The position numbers and the translations under genes were made by a program. A DNA stretch of 62,359 bases from Streptomyces candidus. Its GTDB lineage: Bacteria > Actinomycetota > Actinomycetes > Streptomycetales > Streptomycetaceae. This document shows positions 23,663 to 32,674 of this stretch, one piece after another. The stretch is from assembly GCF_014207445.1 (NCBI RefSeq), contig NZ_JACHEM010000021.1:1-62359 (forward strand), given 5' to 3'. The notes under the pieces were generated by a model, which worked only from the letters and a program-made list of their open reading frames with translations, was not told the origin of the DNA and ran no database searches. Numbering within the stretch: the stretch's first letter is position 1; the number at the start of each line of letters is the position of its first letter.

Positions 23663-25364
23663 GACGTGCCTCCAAAACCGGGTCCTGCGCCTTGTCCAGG
23701 GACACCGGTGGTTCGGGTCGCTCCAGCCAGGCCCGCAGGTCTTCGTCCCGCCAGGTCAGGCGCATGTTGGTCCTGATCGGGCGGAGGTTGAAGTACTGGG
23801 CGATGGCGGTGAACTCCGGGATCTGTTGCAGTTCGTGGACCGGCAGCAGGTCCTTGTCCGTGGGCTGGGTGGACGTCGAATTGCGGCCGCCGCTGTTGGA
23901 GCGGGTGGTGCGTTCGACTTCCTGCTTTCCGTAGAGGTAGTTGAAGTACTTCAGGGTGTCGGGGTCGGCGAGACCCGGCAGAAGCATCCGCAGTGTGGAA
24001 GCAGAGATGACGGTGCCTGCCCCTTCGCGGCCCACGCGTGCGGTGAGCTGGGAGAGGTCGTGCCAGATCGTCAGCATGGCGATTCCCATGCCGCGCCCGG
24101 TCGTGAGGATGGTCGGCAGCTTCGGGTAGCGCAGGACGTTGCCGGCTTCGTCGATGAAGCAGCCCAGCGTCTTGTCCAGCGGCTTGCCGTTCTGCTCGAA
24201 GCGCCTTTCCGCAGCGTGGATGACCGACGCGATGAGTGCAGTGAACAGCGGGGCGAAGCGTTCCGCGTTCGACGGCGAGGCGACCAGGACGAGCGTCGCG
24301 TTGTCGTCGAGCAGCTGCTCGGCGGTGAAATCCGTCGTCGCCGACACCTCCCGCACATTGTTGTTGCGGTAGACGGAGGCAATCACGTTCAACGTGAATT
24401 GGACTGAACCGGCGCCGTCTTCGTGCAGCTTCAGCCACGGCTGCGCGTAGTCCAGCGCGACCTCGGGGTGGTCGGGTTCGAGGATGGCCCGGACGTGATC
24501 GACGGCGTCCTTGCCCAGTGCCAGCCACTCCCGGAAGGCACGGATGCCGCCCTTGGAGATGTTCGCCGCCAGCAGCAGACCGGCGAGGATGGCGCGGGCC
24601 TGGGCGATCCACGGCTCGGCGCGCGGGTCGTAGTGCTTCTGGGCGGCATCCGCCATCCACTCCGCCATCAGCTCTGCGCTGTCGGCATCGTGCGAGTAGT
24701 CGACGGCAGACCAGTGGGCGCTCGTCCGCCCGTTGGGCAGTCCTGCCGGCGCGATGACGTGCACCGGGCCCAGATGCTTTCTGCTGTTGTAGATGGCCTC
24801 CAGGTCGGCCGCCTTGGTCGTCGTACACACCACGGGGCCCTGCCATTCCGCGACGTTGCCCAGCAGCAGACCGGTCGTTTTCGCACTGCCCGGCGGCCCG
24901 AAGGCAATGGCGGACGCGCTGCGTTCGGTCACAGCGACGATCTTCTTCGTGAGCTGCCCGCGGCCTGCCGTGATCCGGTCGGGCCGCTCCTCCGGCTTCT
25001 CGGGGACGGCCATCTCACGCTCTGTCGCCTTGCCGCCCCACTTGGCGCCGCCCAAGTGCGACTTCCTTCCCCCGAAGCCCCGCAGCAGGAGCGCCGCGGC
25101 GACGATCAGCAGGACCAGCAAAACGACGGCCACGAGCCAGAACGCCCAGGTGGGCGGTGCCGGTTCATAGACCGACCCGGGCCCCCGGGCGACGCTCAGC
25201 AGGACGGTCTCGGGCAGGCTCTTGCTGGACGATGCCCACCCGTTGCCGGTCACCAGCGCCGCCACCGGTGCGGCCGCGAGGACGATAGCGCTGGCCCCGA
25301 TGAGGAACCCGGCAGCGATGGCAGCCAGGAGCGTGTTGTCGTCCACGCTCCTTTCGCTCGCCAT
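23655..25364 (-). CDS. VirD4/TraD-type coupling ATPase, 569 aa
   Basis: Links the relaxosome to the secretion channel. Two N-terminal membrane segments (about 12-38 and 72-97), then a cytoplasmic ATPase: Walker A GPPGSAKT (about 156-163) with Ala in place of the usual Gly, Walker B LGCFIDEAGN (about 366-375), and TILTTGRGMGIA resembling motif 3. ATG 25364 is chosen because it overlaps the upstream stop as TGATG and gives a proper membrane start; the frame stays open upstream but inside the previous gene. Member of the TraG/TraD/VirD4 superfamily. Confidence 0.9.
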   Translation of the reverse strand: MASERSVDDNTLLAAIAAGFLIGASAIVLAAAPVAALVTGNGWASSSKSLPETVLLSVARGPGSVYEPAPPTWAFWLVAVVLLVLLIVAAALLLRGFGGRKSHLGGAKWGGKATEREMAVPEKPEERPDRITAGRGQLTKKIVAVTERSASAIAFGPPGSAKTTGLLLGNVAEWQGPVVCTTTKAADLEAIYNSRKHLGPVHVIAPAGLPNGRTSAHWSAVDYSHDADSAELMAEWMADAAQKHYDPRAEPWIAQARAILAGLLLAANISKGGIRAFREWLALGKDAVDHVRAILEPDHPEVALDYAQPWLKLHEDGAGSVQFTLNVIASVYRNNNVREVSATTDFTAEQLLDDNATLVLVASPSNAERFAPLFTALIASVIHAAERRFEQNGKPLDKTLGCFIDEAGNVLRYPKLPTILTTGRGMGIAMLTIWHDLSQLTARVGREGAGTVISASTLRMLLPGLADPDTLKYFNYLYGKQEVERTTRSNSGGRNSTSTQPTDKDLLPVHELQQIPEFTAIAQYFNLRPIRTNMRLTWRDEDLRAWLERPEPPVSLDKAQDPVLEARHG

Positions 25365-26914
25365 CAGACCACCATCCGCTCGTCCGTCTCGAACAGGGCC
25401 TGCTCGGTGTGGGACAGCATGAGCTGGACCGCGTGACTGCCGCCGCCGCGGCCCACCTTCCAGAGTGCGCGCCCCCTTTGGCCGGCTCCCCAGCTTCCGA
25501 TCAGCTCGCACTCGGCGTCGGTGAGACCGATCGCCTCACGGGTGATCTGGAGCGGCCTGGTGTCCTGAGCCAGCTGGATGCGGGTCTCGCAGCTCGCGAT
25601 CAAGTCCTTGGCGATGCTCACCGCTTCCGACCCGGCCGCGCCCACGGACTCGAAGTCCGACAGCCTGTGTGTCGCCAGGAGCTGGATGGTGCCGGTCGCG
25701 CGGGACAAGCGGAGGTCCGCGTCGATCTTTTTCACCATCGCGGCGCCGCCCGAACGCATTTGCCGCCACAGCTCATCACGCACGACGATCCACGGGCGCT
25801 CGCCCGGCCGGTCGATCGCCGACTGCGCCCAGGAGGAGACGCACGTCAGCACCATGGCGACGGTTTCGTCCCCGTACTGCTCAAGGGCGGAGATGTCGAC
25901 CGACTGGATCGGGGCGTCCCAGTCGAGGCCGATCGAGGTCTGCTCGTCGAACAGGCCGCCCAGGTGACCGGTGATCATCCCGCCGAGCGCGGAGCGCAGA
26001 GAGGCCATCTGCTCACGGGCGAGCTGAATGTCGTCGTCCCGCACGCGGAGCTCCCGCGCCATGGCCGGGCTCGGGTCCCGCAGCTTCGCGTAGACCAGGG
26101 GAAGGGTCGGCACGCTCAGGCTGCTCTGCCCGTGCAGCTCACCGGTCACCTCGCGGACTGCGACGTCCAGGCACTCCTCCTCCTGCGGGCGCAGGTTCCT
26201 CCTCAGCTGGAGCTCCAGCAGCGCCTTCAACAAGGTCAGGCGCCTGCGGTGGATCTCCTGGAGACGGGCCAGGAGTACAGCCCGGTCCTTTATGGTCTCC
26301 AGGTCGTACCCCAGAGGTCCCGCGTCGAGCGGGTTGAGGCGGCCCGGCAGGCCGGGGCCGAGCCGGACCGGCTCCACCCCGAGGTGCTCGCACAGGCCCT
26401 TGTACTCGCCCTTGACGTCACCTGCGATCAGCGTGCGGTGGCCCAGGGCCATCAGCCGGAAGCAGAGCGCCTTGATGTGCGCCGACTTACCCGAGCCGGG
26501 GATGCCGGTGATCATCACGTTGGGGTTGGTGGCGAGCCCCGCGCCGACCCAGGCCGCCGGGTGCGCCGAAAACGCCTGCATGGTCAGCGTGTTCCACCCC
26601 ATGTACACGCCGATCGGGGGCAAGCTCGCCGCGTGCAGGAAGGGGTAAATGCCGCTGGCCCGTTCGGTGTCGGCCCGGAAGACCTCCGCCTTCGCCATCG
26701 AGGCGGCCCGGCCCGCGAAGGGCTGGGTCCAGCCCTTCCGGGGAGCGATTCGCATGGCCGCTTCTGGACTTTCCAGCAGGCGGGACCGGCGCAGTTCGCG
26801 CGCGGAGAGCTGCCGGGGAACCGGCGCCCCCTCCATCTCGTCCAGGAAGTCCCCGAGGCGGGATGCCTTCAGCTTCGTGTCGCCGCTGTCACCGCGGCGG
26901 AAGAGGGAGCCCAT
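25364..26914 (-). CDS. VirB4/TraC-like conjugation ATPase, 516 aa
   Basis: Walker A GIPGSGKSAH (about 133-142), Walker B-like PWIVVRDELWRQM (about 363-375) and a conserved ATHRLSDFE segment (about 402-410) as in VirB4-type motors that energise T4SS assembly. It lacks the N-terminal VirB4 region; that role seems to fall to the separate SCO6880 protein encoded just upstream. Joined to both neighbours by one-base TGATG overlaps. Confidence 0.85.
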   Translation of the reverse strand: MGSLFRRGDSGDTKLKASRLGDFLDEMEGAPVPRQLSARELRRSRLLESPEAAMRIAPRKGWTQPFAGRAASMAKAEVFRADTERASGIYPFLHAASLPPIGVYMGWNTLTMQAFSAHPAAWVGAGLATNPNVMITGIPGSGKSAHIKALCFRLMALGHRTLIAGDVKGEYKGLCEHLGVEPVRLGPGLPGRLNPLDAGPLGYDLETIKDRAVLLARLQEIHRRRLTLLKALLELQLRRNLRPQEEECLDVAVREVTGELHGQSSLSVPTLPLVYAKLRDPSPAMARELRVRDDDIQLAREQMASLRSALGGMITGHLGGLFDEQTSIGLDWDAPIQSVDISALEQYGDETVAMVLTCVSSWAQSAIDRPGERPWIVVRDELWRQMRSGGAAMVKKIDADLRLSRATGTIQLLATHRLSDFESVGAAGSEAVSIAKDLIASCETRIQLAQDTRPLQITREAIGLTDAECELIGSWGAGQRGRALWKVGRGGGSHAVQLMLSHTEQALFETDERMVV

Positions 26915-28440
26915 CAGATTCCCGCCCGACGCTCGGGCAGGCCCTGACCGAGCGGCAGGGCGGCGATGGTGAACGCGTCGTCCTGGGCACCCCATACCCG
27001 CCTGAGTTCCAGGCCCGCAGCCGAGGCGTCCGCCTGGAGTTCGGCACACGCCGTCTCCAGCTGCTCCAGGTCGGTCACCGTGACAGCGACCAGCGCCGTC
27101 AGCCGGACGACGCCGTGGCCGCTGGCGCGGGCCACGTCCTGGGACCGCGCAGTCATCGACTCGCGGCGCTCGTCCTCGCTCTCCGTCCTGCCGGTCTTGG
27201 CCCGCAGCTTCCTGACCGCGTCCCTCTTGGTCTTCTCACGGGCCAGTTCCTGCCGCGCCTTCGCCGGACCGATCGGCTCATAGACCAGGCTCAGCGAGCG
27301 CCTGGCGTTGCTGCGGGGGCGCAGCAACGGCTGGAGGAATGTCGCATAGACCTCGGACTGCGGAAACCCGCGAACCTGGTAGCTGACTGTCCACGCGCCG
27401 TCGTGCCGGTAAAGGCCCCAGACGGTTTCCGTCGCCGCCGGGCCCGCGAGCTCCGGGGCGACACCCTTGGCCGCGCCCTCCCAATGCGGGTCGTCGGCCG
27501 CAGTGTTGCGGGCCGAGAGCGCCAGCTGCGCCTCGGGGTCGAAGGCCGTGCGGATGGTCTGGGCGACGCCGCGGGGCGGGAGCCACTCGGTGACCTGGAG
27601 ACCGGCACTCGACAGCGATCCCGCCATGGCGTTGATCTCTCGGACGAGGACGGCGGCCGCGCCGATCTGGCCGCCGCCGGCGCCCTTGACGGCGAGCCGC
27701 GCGCGCGGTGCCGACAGGGTGATGGACAGGTAGGTCTCACGGATCGTCGCGGCCGGGCCCGCCCCTTCCATCAGCTCGTCGAGCGCCTGGACGGCCGCGG
27801 CCGGAGCATCCGGCGACGTGTGCCGTTCGGTCCACGAGCGCAAGGCCGCCCCGTCGTCGGGAAGGCTGCGCTGGTGAACGGAGATACGGGTGATCGCCCC
27901 GTCCTCCTTGCACTGGGAACGCAGGAAGGCGGCCCATGCCTTGACACGGATGTTCTGACGCTCGGTGTCGATCAGTGCGAGACCAGGAAAGGTGACCTTG
28001 CAGACGGCTGTGTAGGTGTTGTCGACCGGGTTGTGCATGATCCCGATCTGGCCGCCGAGTCCGTCGGACGCCTCCAGCAGGTGCAGCCGGGCGAGCCGTC
28101 CCGGCAGGTCCATCGGCTGGTTGCCGTCCTTGGTCGTTGGCGCGAACGCGCCGGAGAAGAAGACGTTGCGATTGGTTGCCACGGCGATCTGATGCCTTAC
28201 TGCGAGGATGATCCATTCGTTTGCCGACAACCCGAGTACGCGGCCGTACGCGAGTACGAGCAGCACGATGGCCACGGGCACGGCGACGAACGCCGCGCTC
28301 CACGAGCGGGTGTAGACGGGCAGGAGGGCGATGACTGCGGACGCCGCCACCAGGGCGAAGCCCAGGCCGCTCAGGTTCCCCATGAAGCCGGAGCGCTCCG
28401 GCTGCCATCCGGAGTAGAGAGCCGGTTCGGTGCTGGACAC
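26914..28440 (-). CDS. SCO6880 family T4SS protein, 508 aa
   Basis: Two N-terminal membrane helices (about 22-42 and 46-68), then a long soluble region ending in a region with a VAVTVTDLEQLE pattern. The layout and the position before the VirB4-like ATPase match the actinobacterial SCO6880 family, in which a VirB3-like membrane part is joined to a VirB4 N-terminal-like domain. GTG start at 28440; the preceding gene ends 3 bp away. Together with the next ATPase it would form a split VirB3/VirB4 unit. Confidence 0.8.
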   Translation of the reverse strand: MSSTEPALYSGWQPERSGFMGNLSGLGFALVAASAVIALLPVYTRSWSAAFVAVPVAIVLLVLAYGRVLGLSANEWIILAVRHQIAVATNRNVFFSGAFAPTTKDGNQPMDLPGRLARLHLLEASDGLGGQIGIMHNPVDNTYTAVCKVTFPGLALIDTERQNIRVKAWAAFLRSQCKEDGAITRISVHQRSLPDDGAALRSWTERHTSPDAPAAAVQALDELMEGAGPAATIRETYLSITLSAPRARLAVKGAGGGQIGAAAVLVREINAMAGSLSSAGLQVTEWLPPRGVAQTIRTAFDPEAQLALSARNTAADDPHWEGAAKGVAPELAGPAATETVWGLYRHDGAWTVSYQVRGFPQSEVYATFLQPLLRPRSNARRSLSLVYEPIGPAKARQELAREKTKRDAVRKLRAKTGRTESEDERRESMTARSQDVARASGHGVVRLTALVAVTVTDLEQLETACAELQADASAAGLELRRVWGAQDDAFTIAALPLGQGLPERRAGI

Positions 28441-28443
28441 AGG

Positions 28444-30297
28444 TCAGCTCCCGTCGGTTGAGGTGGGTGCAGGTGTGGCCGGGACCCCGCCGGCCCCGGA
28501 GCCAGACGGCCGGGGCGATGGCGGCGCGGGAGTCTCCTGGGGAAGGGGAGCAGGCTCCGCCGGAGCCGAGGCTGCTGTGGACGGAGAGCCCTCGCCGTTC
28601 CGGGGCGGGACGACGACGTGGCGGCCGCCCTGCGCAGGCGTGCCAAGACCTGCGTGAGCCGCCGCGTTCTGGAACCCGCTCTCGGCCATGTCCTTGCCCA
28701 TAGCGGCGACCTGGAGACCGACACCGGCGACACCGGCGGCCTTGCCCATGACGCTGCCGCCCTTGCTGCCCTTGATGGCCTTCGACCAGAAGCCCCCGCT
28801 GCCTCCTCCGTCGGAAGAGGTGGCGTTCTCGCCTTCCAGGGCCTTGGTGTAATTGGCGCCGCCGCCGGAGGTCCCCGCACCGCTGAGCGAGGACTGGTTG
28901 CCGCCGAACATCGAGCTGACGCTGCTGCCGACGCTGCTGATCATCCCGGAGGCCGCGCTGTTGCCGTCACCGTTGCTGCTGACCACGATGAATTTCGCCA
29001 GCACGGGCCAGCTGACGCCCGCGACGATGAAAATGATCAGTCCGACGATCACGTTGCGTACGCCCTCGGCCGTCGACATCGCGGCGAATCCGATGCTGAA
29101 GACGATGACGATCGTCGGCTTCATCAAGATCAACGCAATGAGTGCGTTCCGTGTCTTCGGCCACCAGTCCTTCGTGGCGTCGGACATGGAACCGGCGAGG
29201 GCGATCGGGGTCATCACCAGCAGGATCATGATTCCGGCCTGGCGGACCAGCATCTCGATCCACAGGGCGCCGATGGCCAGGATGCACAGGATCGAAATGA
29301 TGATCACGAAGCCGACCGCTGTCGGGGCGATGCCGCTGCCAGTGATCAATGCCCCGCCCGCCGCGACCGCGCCGCCCCCGCCGACGAGGCCGGCGAAGAG
29401 GCTGCCGAGCTGCTTCTCCATCGCCTGGGCCGCATTGCCGCCGGGGCTTGCGCCGTCGAAGGTGTAGTTGATCAACGCCGTTGACAGGATGTCGCTCCAA
29501 TTAAGGGCGACCTGTGTGGCGAGGAGGTACACGCCGAGGATGACGCCGTACTTCGCCAGCCCGACGACGGCGGTGACCAGCGGACCGCCCGACTGGGAAA
29601 CCGCCAGCTTCGAGAACTGCACGAGCAGCATGAAAGTCGCGATGATCAGCGACAGCCCGGTAGTGATGCCCAGCATCGGGCCGATTCCCGTCGTCGCCAG
29701 GTTGATGGTGCTGATCTCATTGAAGGCTTCAGCGAATTGTTTCAGCACCCACACCACGGAATGGCCGAGCACCGAGGCGGCCTCTTCGAGCGCGTTGGCC
29801 GCCATCTCGGAAACCTTGCCGGCCACCCAGTCCAGTGGGGTCTTGGCGGGCGGCGGGTACAAACCGGCGGCTTCCCTATTGCACTCCGCGAAGGGCTTTT
29901 CGTCCGTCTTGACGCACTTGACAAGATGGTCGTGGTGCTTCTTGTAATTCGGTGCGTTCTTATCGGCCTTCTTCTCCCACCGCTTCAGCTCATTGAGCTC
30001 GAAGACGCGGGACTCCTTCGGGTCGTTCGACATCTCGCCCTGGCAGACGGTCGAGCCTGCGGGGAAGTCCTCGCAGTCCACGGGAGCCCGGCAGTTGAGG
30101 CGATCCTTCTGGTTGGCTGCGTCCATGTCGCAGTATTCGCCGGTCTGCTCGTTGATGCCGATGCGCTCACCGTGGCTCAGCTCCTTCGGATACGGGTCCG
30201 GAGGCTTGGCGCCTGCCAGGGCTATCGAGGTCCCCGACGCCAGCACGATCAGGACGGCGGCCAGCAGGGTGACCAGCCGTGCGAGGTGCCTAGCCAC
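28444..30297 (-). CDS. VirB6/TrbL-like polytopic membrane protein, 617 aa
   Basis: Signal peptide (1-30, LVTLLAAVLIVLASG core), then an extracytoplasmic Cys-containing region (about 30-140), then six or seven membrane helices (about 185-445) with long Ile/Val runs, and a Gly/Ser then Pro/Ala-rich tail. This is the profile of the inner-membrane channel subunit VirB6/TrbL. GTG 30297 is chosen: it overlaps the previous stop by 8 bp, has GGAGGA upstream and begins the signal peptide cleanly; a longer frame to 30330 exists. Confidence 0.85.
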   Translation of the reverse strand: MARHLARLVTLLAAVLIVLASGTSIALAGAKPPDPYPKELSHGERIGINEQTGEYCDMDAANQKDRLNCRAPVDCEDFPAGSTVCQGEMSNDPKESRVFELNELKRWEKKADKNAPNYKKHHDHLVKCVKTDEKPFAECNREAAGLYPPPAKTPLDWVAGKVSEMAANALEEAASVLGHSVVWVLKQFAEAFNEISTINLATTGIGPMLGITTGLSLIIATFMLLVQFSKLAVSQSGGPLVTAVVGLAKYGVILGVYLLATQVALNWSDILSTALINYTFDGASPGGNAAQAMEKQLGSLFAGLVGGGGAVAAGGALITGSGIAPTAVGFVIIISILCILAIGALWIEMLVRQAGIMILLVMTPIALAGSMSDATKDWWPKTRNALIALILMKPTIVIVFSIGFAAMSTAEGVRNVIVGLIIFIVAGVSWPVLAKFIVVSSNGDGNSAASGMISSVGSSVSSMFGGNQSSLSGAGTSGGGANYTKALEGENATSSDGGGSGGFWSKAIKGSKGGSVMGKAAGVAGVGLQVAAMGKDMAESGFQNAAAHAGLGTPAQGGRHVVVPPRNGEGSPSTAASAPAEPAPLPQETPAPPSPRPSGSGAGGVPATPAPTSTDGS

Positions 30298-31057
30298 CGG
30301 CCACCGTCCTCCACCCGGCCGCCCACGCAAACTTGCTGGCCGGGTCGTAGGCGCGGGGGCCCTTCACCTTGGCCGTGTACTGGGGTTCGGTGGTGACCTT
30401 CCAGTCGTTGCCCTCCCACTTCAGGACCAGGTTGGTGATCTCGTCCTTCAGCGGGTTCTCGTCGGCTCCCTTGTCGCGGATGGTGGCGTACCGGTCAAAG
30501 ACCATCCACACATTGACGACGTCGCCGGTGGTGTCGAGCGAGCGCGTCAGGGCCGCCTTCACGTTGGTTGAGAACGTGATGCCGTCGGGAGTGCCGCCGG
30601 AGGGCGCCAGCCCGATGCCTTCGCGGACCTTGCGGACCTCGGTGACGCCCTGGTCGATGGTGCCGGGGGAGGTCTTGGCGGCGATAGCTGTCCACTGCTT
30701 GCGCGCGATGACGTCGTCCAGGAGGTCGAGGTCCTCCCAGTAGGAGATGGCGGCCGACGTCGCGCCGAGCGAGGAGTGCTCAAAGCCCGTACCGATCCCG
30801 GCTGCGTCCGACGCCGGCTTGAGCCGCGGAATGCTGGGCGCGTTGGCCGGGACGAACTCTTTGCTGGCCGACGGGGTCGAGCCGCTCGTCGGGGCCGTGC
30901 TGGGCGATGCCTTCGCGTCCTGCTTGAGGTCGTCGTTGTCGGCATTGAGAGTCATGACTCCCAGGACCCCGCCGGTGGTGAGAACGGCCACGGCCACGGT
31001 CCCCATCAGGATCAGACGCAGCCGGGCCCTGCGAGCTTTGCTGTCGAAGTCCGCCAT
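30290..31057 (-). CDS. VirB8/TcpC-like membrane-anchored T4SS protein, 255 aa
   Basis: Short cytoplasmic start with Arg/Lys, one membrane helix (about 14-36), a Ser/Thr/Pro linker (45-68) and an extracytoplasmic alpha/beta domain (about 85-245). This matches VirB8/TcpC-type bitopic proteins with an NTF2-like outer domain (note NVWMVFDRYATI and NLVLKWEGNDWKV strands). Assignment rests on topology and operon position. Overlaps the VirB6-like gene by 8 bp. Confidence 0.65.
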   Translation of the reverse strand: MADFDSKARRARLRLILMGTVAVAVLTTGGVLGVMTLNADNDDLKQDAKASPSTAPTSGSTPSASKEFVPANAPSIPRLKPASDAAGIGTGFEHSSLGATSAAISYWEDLDLLDDVIARKQWTAIAAKTSPGTIDQGVTEVRKVREGIGLAPSGGTPDGITFSTNVKAALTRSLDTTGDVVNVWMVFDRYATIRDKGADENPLKDEITNLVLKWEGNDWKVTTEPQYTAKVKGPRAYDPASKFAWAAGWRTVAGG

Positions 31058-31058
31058 G

Positions 31059-31385
31059 TCACTTCGCCTGGGTCATCGTGTAGATACCCCACACGAGGCC
31101 GGACGTTACGCCGATGCCGATACCGGAGACGAGCGACCAGAGGATGGCGGACTTGCCGCGCGAGGCGAGCTGCGCGCGCTCGGAGTTGTGCCCGATGGCG
31201 ACGCAGGCCCAGCCGGTGAGACCGCCGAGCACCGCCAGGGAGAGGCCGATACCCGCCGTCCAGCCGAGGATCTGTCCCGTCGGGTTCTGGAGAGAACCGG
31301 GCAAGGACGGGGTGAAGCCCGGGATGACCGGTGCCTCAGCGGCAAGCGTGACGAGTTCGCGGGTGGTCTGGAGCATCTGGCTCAT
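31059..31385 (-). CDS. Small membrane protein with two hydrophobic segments, 108 aa
   Basis: Two membrane segments (about 40-64 and 80-103) separated by a basic polar loop HNSERAQLASRGKS. Size and place suggest a VirB2/TrbC-like pilin subunit or a holin-like channel piece. The segment-loop-segment module is clearly similar to the N-terminal part of the 293-residue protein at 49262-50143. ATG 31385 overlaps the upstream stop (ATGA). Confidence 0.75.
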   Translation of the reverse strand: MSQMLQTTRELVTLAAEAPVIPGFTPSLPGSLQNPTGQILGWTAGIGLSLAVLGGLTGWACVAIGHNSERAQLASRGKSAILWSLVSGIGIGVTSGLVWGIYTMTQAK

Positions 31386-32314
31386 GACGTGAGGACCCCT
31401 TCAGGACCAGGTTGGACAGAATCGGAATGGGCGGTGGACAGACCGGCCGGGACAGCGGCCGGAGGCAACGGATCGCCCCAGGTGCGATGCGCCGAGGCGA
31501 GAACCGCCGCCACCAGGGCGGTCCCCGCTTCTGCCGTACGGCGGCCCAGGCGGTTCGCCTGGGCCATTCCGTGATTGCGGATGTGCGGATCGAACGGCAC
31601 GACGACCACGGCCGACACCTGGGACTGGAGCATCGTCGCGCCGGCCTTCACCGCAGCAGGCAGCCGCCCCTCGCCCGGCGCCGTCAGAGCGACGACCATG
31701 CGCTGGAGCGGCAGCCCTTCGGCCGATGCGGCCTTGACGGCGGTCTGGAGCGCGGCCATGCCGGGCCCGGTCGTCGGTGCGCACAGCACGGGGACCGCGA
31801 AGGGCAGCGAGCACCAGGCGGCCGTCAGGCCCGGGAGGTGCTGGGAGCGCGAGGTGACGATGTCGTGCGCTATCGGGTGGGACGTGTCGGCTACGGCCGA
31901 CTGCCAGCCGCCCCCGGCCGCCAGCTGGTACCACGCCGCCGGTTCGGCGGGCAGGGCCAGCGGGCCGTGATTCCACTCCCGGTGATCGGTCAGTACGTCC
32001 CACTCGCCGCCCGGCCCGACGGACCGTGAGGCGGCCGCGCGTGCCTGAGCGCGAGTGAACGGCTTGTCCGGAGGCACGGACGCCAGCCCGGTGCCGGGCA
32101 CGTCGGGCCAGGACGGCCACGGCGACGTCAGGCGTGGGGCGGTATCCAGCACGACGCTGGTTCCCAGGGTGGTGAGTGCACGGGCCAGCAGCCCCGCGGT
32201 AGTTGTGCGGCCGCTTCCGCCCCCCGCACCCAAGACCGGTACAAACAAACGGCTTTGGACGGGCAACGTCAGGGCCGTCTGTGGTTTCTTAGCCAACGCT
32301 CCCCCGCATTGCAA
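31382..32314 (-). CDS. ParA/MinD-like ATPase heading the T4SS operon, 310 aa
   Basis: Deviant Walker A GAGGGSGRTTTAG (about 30-42) in which the second Lys/Gly of ParA is replaced, and a D at VVLDTAPR (about 54-61). Later motifs are poorly conserved and the family call comes mainly from this start. Such ATPases head T4SS operons of actinobacterial elements and may position the apparatus at the pole or tip. The start is uncertain: TTG 32314 has no RBS; TTG 32296 has GGGGGAG only 2 bp upstream. First gene of the minus-strand operon. Confidence 0.7.
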   Translation of the reverse strand: MQCGGALAKKPQTALTLPVQSRLFVPVLGAGGGSGRTTTAGLLARALTTLGTSVVLDTAPRLTSPWPSWPDVPGTGLASVPPDKPFTRAQARAAASRSVGPGGEWDVLTDHREWNHGPLALPAEPAAWYQLAAGGGWQSAVADTSHPIAHDIVTSRSQHLPGLTAAWCSLPFAVPVLCAPTTGPGMAALQTAVKAASAEGLPLQRMVVALTAPGEGRLPAAVKAGATMLQSQVSAVVVVPFDPHIRNHGMAQANRLGRRTAEAGTALVAAVLASAHRTWGDPLPPAAVPAGLSTAHSDSVQPGPEGVLTS

Positions 32315-32674
32315 ATGTAACCATCGCAGCGGTCACTGAAAGTGAACATGTGTCCGGAAGTCTATGCCGGGCAGGCGACACACTAGTGGTGCCCCTGGGG
32401 TCGAGTGCACGTCAATTCCCTTATGCGACACACCACTTGTGAGTGTTCGTAATCATTAACTGGCTTTCGCCCCGTTCTGTTGTGCCTCGTGAGGGTGATC
32501 CCTCGGCCGTCCGTCTCACTGCTTTGGGAGTGGAAATGCAATGTGGCAGGGTGGCGTTGACGCTGCCGCGGGGGAACTGTTGAACGGGCGATGCGATGCG
32601 CTGACGAGCATGCGCACCCCCTTCCTCCGCGCGACGGCACAGAACGGCGCACCGCGCACGCAAGGGGGAGTGGC
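32315..32674. promoter_or_regulatory. Divergent intergenic region between the T4SS operon and the VirB1-like gene
   Basis: 360 bp with no supported gene. It must hold promoters for both directions. An inverted repeat TCACT-GAA-AGTGA lies at 32333-32345, just upstream of the T4SS operon, and is a candidate operator. Local AT content is above average. Confidence 0.45.

Noticed and set aside
31382..32314. Second partition ParA
   Set aside because: No ParB partner or palindromic repeats beside it, deviant Walker A, and position at the head of the T4SS operon.
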